Assembly (NCBI GenBank): GCA_946403735.1
Contig: CAMJAZ010000027.1
Coordinates: forward strand, 1-10,687
Direction: 5' to 3'
DNA from: an uncultured Selenomonadales bacterium
GTDB lineage: Bacteria > Bacillota > Negativicutes > Selenomonadales > Selenomonadaceae
Length of the DNA: 10,687 bases
Position 1 is the stretch's first letter; each line of letters begins with the position of its first letter. Shown here one piece after another: positions 5,964 through 10,687 of the stretch. A model generated the notes under the pieces. The model was not told the DNA's origin. It made no database searches and saw nothing but the letters and a program-made list of their open reading frames with translations. Position numbers and translations under genes: made by a program.

Positions 5964-6464
5964 TTGAAAAAATATTTACTTGCCGTGCTTGTCGATAATA
6001 AGCCAGGCGTTTTGACTCACGTGTCAGGACTTATCAGCCGCCGCGCCTTCAACATTGAAAGCATTTCAGCTGGCTACACGGAAGAACCTAGCGTCACGCG
6101 AATTAATATCGTTGTCAGCGTCGAATCCGAAAACGAACTTGATCAAGTCGTAAATCAGCTTGGCAAATTGATTGACGTTATTAAAATCGTGAATTTGAGT
6201 AAAGCGCCGTCGATTGAACGTGAACTTGTGATGATTAAAGTTAAAGCGTCGAAGGAGACCCGCGCAGATTTAGTTAGCATTGTCGACATTTTCCGCGCAC
6301 AAATTGTTGATGTGACGAGTGAAAATATTGTCATTGAATTGACTGGCGGACAAAATAAAATTGACGCTATTTGCGAAGTTTTAAGCGATTATGAAATTGT
6401 TGAGATTGCTAGAACTGGCGCGATTGCTCTTTCACGCGGACCAGTTCCAGTGAAAAATATGTAA
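5964..6464 (+). CDS. ilvN: Acetolactate synthase small (regulatory) subunit
   Basis: Regulatory subunit of acetohydroxyacid synthase, which condenses pyruvate with pyruvate or 2-oxobutyrate in the first step shared by Val, Leu and Ile synthesis. It activates the catalytic subunit and confers valine feedback inhibition. The 166-aa length is typical. The N-terminal ACT domain (about 1-75) contains NKPGVLTHVSGLISRRAFNI, the effector-binding region. The C-terminal small-subunit domain starts near IERELVMIKVKA (about 85) and ends in ARTGAIALSRGP. The start is TTG, with GGGAG 9 nt upstream. The usual partner ilvB is not adjacent: the gene upstream encodes a HIT protein, so the catalytic subunit must be elsewhere. 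DUF4127 begins 38 bp downstream. Confidence 0.94.
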   Translation: MKKYLLAVLVDNKPGVLTHVSGLISRRAFNIESISAGYTEEPSVTRINIVVSVESENELDQVVNQLGKLIDVIKIVNLSKAPSIERELVMIKVKASKETRADLVSIVDIFRAQIVDVTSENIVIELTGGQNKIDAICEVLSDYEIVEIARTGAIALSRGPVPVKNM

Positions 6465-6502
6465 ATAGTAGTTAATAGTTTTTGAAAGTGAGGGTGTGAA
6501 CG

Positions 6503-8128
6503 TTGAAGAGAGTTTTAATTTTTTTTACACTAACAGCAATTATAATTTCGTTGGCAACGATCGCCCTTGCCGCGTCAATCGGTCAAGGTAAAAAAATTTT
6601 GTACATACCGATTGACAATCGCCCAATAACTTTATCTCAAACAATCGCCGTTGCTGAAAAGCTTGGCTATGAAGTTGTTGTGCCGCCCGATGAAATTATA
6701 GGTACTAACTTAAGTATAGGCGATGCTGAAAAACTTTGGACGTGGCTAAATGAAAATGCTGTCGGTGCTAGCGCCGCAGTCATTTCAACTGATTCTATGC
6801 TTTATGGAAGTTTAGTTGCTTCTCGGCAACATAATTTGACGGCTGATCAAATTTTAAATCGGGCTAAAAAGTTTGTGGAATTCAAGCAACGTTTCCCTAA
6901 CCTTCCAATTTATGCTTTCGGCACGGTTATGCGCACGCCGCGTATGAGCTCCAATATCGGGTATGAACCAGAATATTATGCAACTTACGGCACGCAAATT
7001 TTCAGATACACCGCTTTAAGAGATAAACTTGAAATAAACGGCTTGACTAGACGTGAGACGAAAGAATTTGCTGGGCTTGAAGGTACAATTCCCGCGAATG
7101 ATCTTGAAGATTGGTTTAATAGACGTAAAAAAAATTATGACGCCTTGAAATATTTTGTGGAATTGACGCGCGATTACACCTTCGATTATTTTTTAATTGG
7201 TTGTGACGATAGCGCGGAATATTCGCAGACGCATTTGGAAGGGCGGCATTTGACAGACTATGTTGCAGATTTAGGCAAGGCGCGTTGTCAAGTTATGTCA
7301 GGCGCTGATGAATTGGGCGTACTTATGCTTAGCCGTGCAATTAACCGCGATATTGGCGAAATTCCATTTGTAGCAGTTCGGTATAACGCTGGAACTGGCG
7401 GACAAACTTTCCCGCGCTATGGTAATGAAACAATTTCCGCGTCGGTCGACGGTGCAATTTATGCGGCTGGCGGCTTTAGAATTAATCGTAACGACCGCGC
7501 AGATTTTGTTGTAGCAGTCAATACGAATTACGATGGAAAAACTTTTGAGGCTAATTTGCCCGGCAACGTCACGACGCCGCGCAGAGGTACAAAGTCTTTC
7601 ATGAAGATTTTAACTGAATTGACGAATAAAAATTATCCCGTCGGTATCATCGATATTGCCTACGCTAACGGTGCTGATAATGCGCTTATGGATCAACTGC
7701 GCATTAACGATTTACTTTTCAAAATTCGTGCTTACAGCGGCTGGAATACACCGTCGAACAGTTCAGGATTTTTAATTGGCGAAGGAGTTTTAACGTCGTG
7801 GATGGACGATCGCGACGTTGACGACTTACTTTTAACGCGCTACTTGGACGATTGGGTTTATCAAGCAAATGTGCGCCGCGTCGTTACAGATATGTTGCCG
7901 AAAATGCCAGGTAAAGGCTCAAAAGGTGCGATTGACGAAAAAATGGCTCGTGTCGACGATTTAACTTCGGAAATGGCTATGAAGTTCGTTAAAGAAAATA
8001 TTGTTCTGCCGCCAGGTTATCTTTTGAAAAATATTTTGTTCACCCATCCTTGGAACAGAATGTATGAAGCGGACGTTTCTTTTGACTTAGTGACGAAAGA
8101 CGTTTCATTAAACGTAGAGACAGATTGA
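6503..8128 (+). CDS. Exported DUF4127 family protein, function unknown
   Basis: A 541-residue protein that I recognise as DUF4127. No biochemical function is known to me. Residues 1-23 form a signal peptide: K2 R3, a hydrophobic core, then ALA before A24, so cleavage is likely between 23 and 24 with release outside the cell or a periplasm-like location. No further membrane segment or lipobox is visible. Conserved-looking motifs are YIPIDNRP (34-41), STDSMLYGSLVASR (95-108), TVMRTPRMSS (near 142), GCDDSAEYSQTHLEGRHL (near 235) and GADELGVLMLSRAIN. The clustered Asp, Arg and Ser would suit an enzyme, but this is inference. The start is TTG, with GAGGGTG 6 nt upstream. It is the last gene of the HIT-ilvN-DUF4127 unit and is followed by a terminator. 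Confidence 0.82.
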   Translation: MKRVLIFFTLTAIIISLATIALAASIGQGKKILYIPIDNRPITLSQTIAVAEKLGYEVVVPPDEIIGTNLSIGDAEKLWTWLNENAVGASAAVISTDSMLYGSLVASRQHNLTADQILNRAKKFVEFKQRFPNLPIYAFGTVMRTPRMSSNIGYEPEYYATYGTQIFRYTALRDKLEINGLTRRETKEFAGLEGTIPANDLEDWFNRRKKNYDALKYFVELTRDYTFDYFLIGCDDSAEYSQTHLEGRHLTDYVADLGKARCQVMSGADELGVLMLSRAINRDIGEIPFVAVRYNAGTGGQTFPRYGNETISASVDGAIYAAGGFRINRNDRADFVVAVNTNYDGKTFEANLPGNVTTPRRGTKSFMKILTELTNKNYPVGIIDIAYANGADNALMDQLRINDLLFKIRAYSGWNTPSNSSGFLIGEGVLTSWMDDRDVDDLLLTRYLDDWVYQANVRRVVTDMLPKMPGKGSKGAIDEKMARVDDLTSEMAMKFVKENIVLPPGYLLKNILFTHPWNRMYEADVSFDLVTKDVSLNVETD

Positions 8129-8160
8129 CGACGTAAAAATTTTAAACACAAAAAAATAAT

Positions 8161-8194
8161 GCGACGAGGAAATTTTCCCTGCCGCTTTTTATTT
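8161..8194 (+). terminator. Probable intrinsic terminator after DUF4127
   Basis: An imperfect stem starts GCGACGAGG and closes with CCCTGCCGC, around an A/T loop, followed by TTTTTATTT (8186-8194). An A-rich tract lies on the other side (8149-8160), so it could work in both directions for the convergent penicillin-binding protein gene. The stem has two mismatches and one wobble. Confidence 0.6.
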
Positions 8195-8213
8195 GAAAAA
8201 TTAGAATATAAAA

Positions 8214-8316
8214 GGGCGCTCAAGGATGAGCGCCCGCCCGCGCAAATCGCGTGATGCGATTTCAGCGGGCTGTTTTCTTTTTGCTACTTTTTCTTTTGCG
8301 CCAAAAGAAAAAGTAG
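8214..8316 (+). repeat. Three-hairpin dispersed repeat, copy 3 (complete)
   Basis: The cleanest full copy, between the convergent DUF4127 and penicillin-binding protein genes. Hairpin A: GGGCGCTCA (8214-8222) pairs perfectly with TGAGCGCCC (8227-8235), loop AGGA. Hairpin B: GCCCGC (8236-8241) pairs with GCGGGC (8265-8270), and AAATCGC with GCGATTT, loop GTGAT (8251-8255). Hairpin C (8284-8316): perfect 14-bp stem CTACTTTTTCTTTT, loop GCGCC. Hairpin A differs from copies 2 and 4 (GCTCA versus GCGC) with matching changes in both arms. No ORF with coding features overlaps it. Confidence 0.93.
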
Positions 8317-8363
8317 GTTCACTGAAAATTAACTTTCAAAAAATTTTTTATCAGCATAAAATT

Positions 8364-10397
8364 TTATGGGCTAAATGTAATTTTAATCGTCGTGCCTTTG
8401 TCGACAACCGCGCCTGCCTCAATGGATTGTTCGACGGCAAATCCCGATCCCTGTGCCTCAAATGTAAGCCCAACTTCACTAGCTAGCCGCGCAGATTCGC
8501 GAATACTTTTCCGCGCAAAGTTCGGTACAACGGCTACATCTTGTGAAACTTCTTCAGCTGCAATTTCTTCTTCAGTTGCAGTCTCTTCAACAACTTCTTC
8601 AACTTCAGCCTGTTTAATGGCAGTCATACCAGAAGAATCACCTTCGCCAACGTCTTCTGCAAGTTCTTCATCGTCGAAGATAGCGCCGCTTGGTTCAATT
8701 CGCATGTACCTAAAAATTTGTGAAAAAATCCTACCAGCAACTGGCGCGGCAATTTGTCCGCCGTAAAAACTTCCCGACGGTTCATCAATGACAACTAGCA
8801 ATGTCACGCGGGGATTTTCAACTGGACCAAAACCGCAGAATGACGCAATGTACAATCCATCCGTGTAGCCCGTGCCGTACTCATTAATCTTCTGCGCGGT
8901 ACCAGTTTTACCAGCGATACGGTAACCACGAACTGCCGCTTTACGTCCACCACCAGCCGCTACGACTTGTTCCAAAAGTCCGACTAAAGTTTTGTCCGTC
9001 GCTGAATCAATCGTGCGTCTAACTTCCTCGACGTGCGTTTCTGAATAAGTTGAGCCGTTAGCATTTTTAATCGACTTGACAATATGCGGCTTTAAAAGTA
9101 TTCCGTCATTGGCAACCGCGCTGACTGCCGTGACAAGTTGCAACGGCGTGACGGCTATACTTTGTCCAATCGCCATTGTTGCAATATCAGAGTCAACCAT
9201 TTCATTCGGATTGTACAAAATGCCAGCCTCTTCGCCAGGCAATTCAATTCCAGTTGGTTCACCAAAGCCGAAAATTTTTGCGTACCTTGTTAATCTTTCC
9301 GCGCCCAAGTCTAAGCCGATTAACGCAAAGCCCGTGTTAAGTGACTGCTTAACAACGTCCGCGAAAGTTACGACGCCAAAACTTGCACCGTTCCAGTTTT
9401 GAATGCGCTTGCCAGAAACTGTAACGTAACCAGGATCAACAAAAGTTTGATTCGGTGAAACAATTCCTTCCTGCAATGCCGCGCCAGCCGTGATAACTTT
9501 AAACGTTGAGCCAGGTTCATAAATCGACGTGACGGCGCGATTTTTCCACATCATTTCATCGTAGTCCAAAAATTTATTTGGATTGTACGAAGGACGGTTA
9601 GCCATTGCCAAAATTTCGCCAGTCTTAGGGTCCATTGCAATACACGTTATCGCCAACGGATTATTTTCCGCCATAGCTCTATCAAGTTCCTGTTCAACGA
9701 TAAATTGAATTGCGCTATCAATCGTCAACTGAATTGTCTTGCACCTGTCGCCTTGATAGCCGTGACGAACAAAAATTGATTCCAAAATTGGATTGTCGTG
9801 GCTGTCCGTGTACAAAAAAGATTCGGTGACTTCGCCTTTAATGTACTTGTCAAGCGCCTGTTCAATGCCTTCAAGCCCTTTATCATCAGTGCCAACGAAA
9901 CCTAAAAGATTAGCCGCCAATACGTCATTGGGATAGTAGCGTTTAGCCTCATCGCGAAAACCTAAGCAACTGATATAATTTTTTTCACGAATCATGGCGC
10001 GAATGGCTTCATATTCAGATTGTTCCATACGCCGTTTAATCCATACGAAACCGCCGCCGACGTTAATGTAATTTAAAATTTCCTCCTCCGTCTTGTCGAC
10101 AAGTGGCGCTAAGTCTTTAGCAAGTTGTTCAGGATTATCAACGTGATTCGGATCGACGAAAAGAGATTTTGTCATGGTACTGACTGCCAATTCACGCCCA
10201 TTTCTATCGACAATCGCGCCGCGTGGAGATTGTACAAGATAATCTTGACCGACTTGGTAGCGCATTCTTTCAGCAAGTTCACTGCCTTGTACGAGTTGCA
10301 ACCAGCCGTAACGAAACATGACAATTAAAATTCCCGCCAACATCACGACGACTAATTGGATTATTCTTTGTTGAACTTTTTTTCTATTGTTACCCAT
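8364..10397 (-). CDS. Class B penicillin-binding protein, FtsI/SpoVD type, with PASTA domain
   Basis: Monofunctional D,D-transpeptidase that cross-links peptidoglycan at the septum (FtsI/PBP2B role) or in the spore cortex (SpoVD role). It has a short cytoplasmic N-terminus, one membrane anchor at about 12-33, a dimerisation domain starting SPRGAIVDRNGRELA, and a transpeptidase domain with S297-T-F-K300, S352-L-N354 and K497-T-G499, all catalytic motifs intact. An acidic Glu/Val linker (about 572-620) joins it to one C-terminal PASTA domain (623-677), as in SpoVD. Length (677 aa) fits. No ribosome binding site precedes the ATG, and the upstream 15 nt are A-rich. The flanks lack mraZ, mraW, ftsL or murE, so it lies outside a standard division cluster. 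I cannot decide between a division and a sporulation role from this window. Confidence 0.93.
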   Translation of the reverse strand: MGNNRKKVQQRIIQLVVVMLAGILIVMFRYGWLQLVQGSELAERMRYQVGQDYLVQSPRGAIVDRNGRELAVSTMTKSLFVDPNHVDNPEQLAKDLAPLVDKTEEEILNYINVGGGFVWIKRRMEQSEYEAIRAMIREKNYISCLGFRDEAKRYYPNDVLAANLLGFVGTDDKGLEGIEQALDKYIKGEVTESFLYTDSHDNPILESIFVRHGYQGDRCKTIQLTIDSAIQFIVEQELDRAMAENNPLAITCIAMDPKTGEILAMANRPSYNPNKFLDYDEMMWKNRAVTSIYEPGSTFKVITAGAALQEGIVSPNQTFVDPGYVTVSGKRIQNWNGASFGVVTFADVVKQSLNTGFALIGLDLGAERLTRYAKIFGFGEPTGIELPGEEAGILYNPNEMVDSDIATMAIGQSIAVTPLQLVTAVSAVANDGILLKPHIVKSIKNANGSTYSETHVEEVRRTIDSATDKTLVGLLEQVVAAGGGRKAAVRGYRIAGKTGTAQKINEYGTGYTDGLYIASFCGFGPVENPRVTLLVVIDEPSGSFYGGQIAAPVAGRIFSQIFRYMRIEPSGAIFDDEELAEDVGEGDSSGMTAIKQAEVEEVVEETATEEEIAAEEVSQDVAVVPNFARKSIRESARLASEVGLTFEAQGSGFAVEQSIEAGAVVDKGTTIKITFSP

Positions 10398-10411
10398 TAC
10401 ATTTTTTAGTT

Positions 10412-10441
10412 AGTATAGATTTTTTGTAAACTCAAATTTAA
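10412..10441 (-). promoter_or_regulatory. Possible promoter for the penicillin-binding protein gene
   Basis: On the minus strand, TATACT (10412-10417) is a good -10. The -35 is weak: TTAAAT (10436-10441) at 18 bp spacing. Transcription would start near 10405, leaving a leader of only about 8 nt without a ribosome binding site. Confidence 0.35.
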
Positions 10442-10457
10442 TAATTTTTTTTATAAA

Positions 10458-10490
10458 CTACTTTTTCTTTGGCGCAAATTTAGTTTGTAG
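10458..10490. repeat. Decayed hairpin C fragment of the dispersed element
   Basis: CTACTTTTTCTTTGGCGC resembles the left arm and loop of hairpin C in copy 3, and the segment closes with GTAG. The right arm no longer complements the left, being replaced by a sequence that merges into heptamer units. It lies 5' of the penicillin-binding protein promoter. Confidence 0.55.
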
Positions 10491-10562
10491 GGGGTAGAGG
10501 GTAAGGGGTAGGGGGTAGTTAGTAGTTTGTAGCCTAATCATTACGCATTACTCATTATTCAG
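10481..10562. repeat. Two adjoining heptanucleotide arrays
   Basis: From 10481 to 10529 seven 7-bp units run in register: TAGTTTG, TAGGGGG, TAGAGGG, TAAGGGG, TAGGGGG, TAGTTAG, TAGTTTG. After TAGCC, four more units follow at 10535-10562: TAATCAT, TACGCAT, TACTCAT, TATTCAG. This fills much of the 290-bp non-coding region upstream of the penicillin-binding protein gene. Confidence 0.75.
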
Positions 10563-10633
10563 CAGACGCTGGGAAATGCCGCTAGGTCGTGTTGAATAAC
10601 AGTAAAAAGTATTGAAACCTTTGCAATAACAGG

Positions 10634-10687
10634 GGGCGCGCAAGGACGCGCGCCCGTCCGCGTAAATCGCGTGATGCGATTTCTGCG
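10634..10687 (+). repeat. Three-hairpin dispersed repeat, copy 4 (cut by window edge)
   Basis: Hairpin A: GGGCGCGC (10634-10641) pairs with GCGCGCCC (10648-10655), loop AAGGAC. Hairpin B begins with GTCCGC (10656-10661), then AAATCGC with GCGATTT around GTGAT (10671-10675), and runs off the end after CTGCG. Hairpin C would lie beyond the window. As in copy 2, the outer stem of hairpin B starts GTCC rather than the GCCC of copies 1 and 3. Confidence 0.88.

Noticed and set aside
8226..8486. Open frame over repeat copy 3 and the 3' end of the penicillin-binding protein gene
   Set aside because: It is antisense to the PASTA-coding region and starts inside the hairpin element.

Overview
The window is an AT-rich stretch of a bacterial chromosome, densely coded and with strong AGGAGG-type ribosome binding sites. 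The gene content points to a flagellated Bacillota, and I would guess Negativicutes (Selenomonadales-like): a yfcE-rbfA-nrnA cluster, an FlhF/FlhG pair with the FlhF-activating DQAxxLR motif, a SpoVD/FtsI-type penicillin-binding protein with a PASTA domain, and a DUF4127 protein. The phylum is fairly safe; the class is an inference from gene style, because no rRNA or other decisive marker is present.

Layout. Positions 1-155 hold a three-hairpin repeat and the 3' flank of nrnA. Positions 156-2043 (minus strand) form the cluster yfcE, rbfA, nrnA, transcribed from a likely promoter near 2113-2141. Positions 2215-2418 (plus) encode a small ferredoxin that keeps only one [4Fe-4S] cluster and appears leaderless. 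Positions 2576-5366 (plus) encode FlhF and FlhG, the GTPase/ATPase pair that sets flagellar position and number; this FlhF carries nine tandem 13-residue acidic repeats. After a second repeat copy, positions 5579-8128 (plus) form a probable operon: a HIT-family hydrolase, the acetolactate synthase regulatory subunit ilvN, and an exported DUF4127 protein of unknown function. A convergent class B penicillin-binding protein lies on the minus strand (8364-10397), with a terminator and a third repeat copy between the two convergent genes. Positions 10398-10687 are non-coding: promoter remnant, heptamer arrays, and a fourth repeat copy cut by the window edge.

Most genes are housekeeping. The unusual part is the non-coding DNA. 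A dispersed element of about 100 bp occurs four times (plus one decayed fragment). It folds into three successive hairpins whose stems change in a compensatory way between copies while the loops stay nearly constant. Separately, several intergenic gaps are filled with degenerate 7-bp tandem arrays. I see no CRISPR array, tRNA, rRNA, transposase, phage gene or recognisable defence system.
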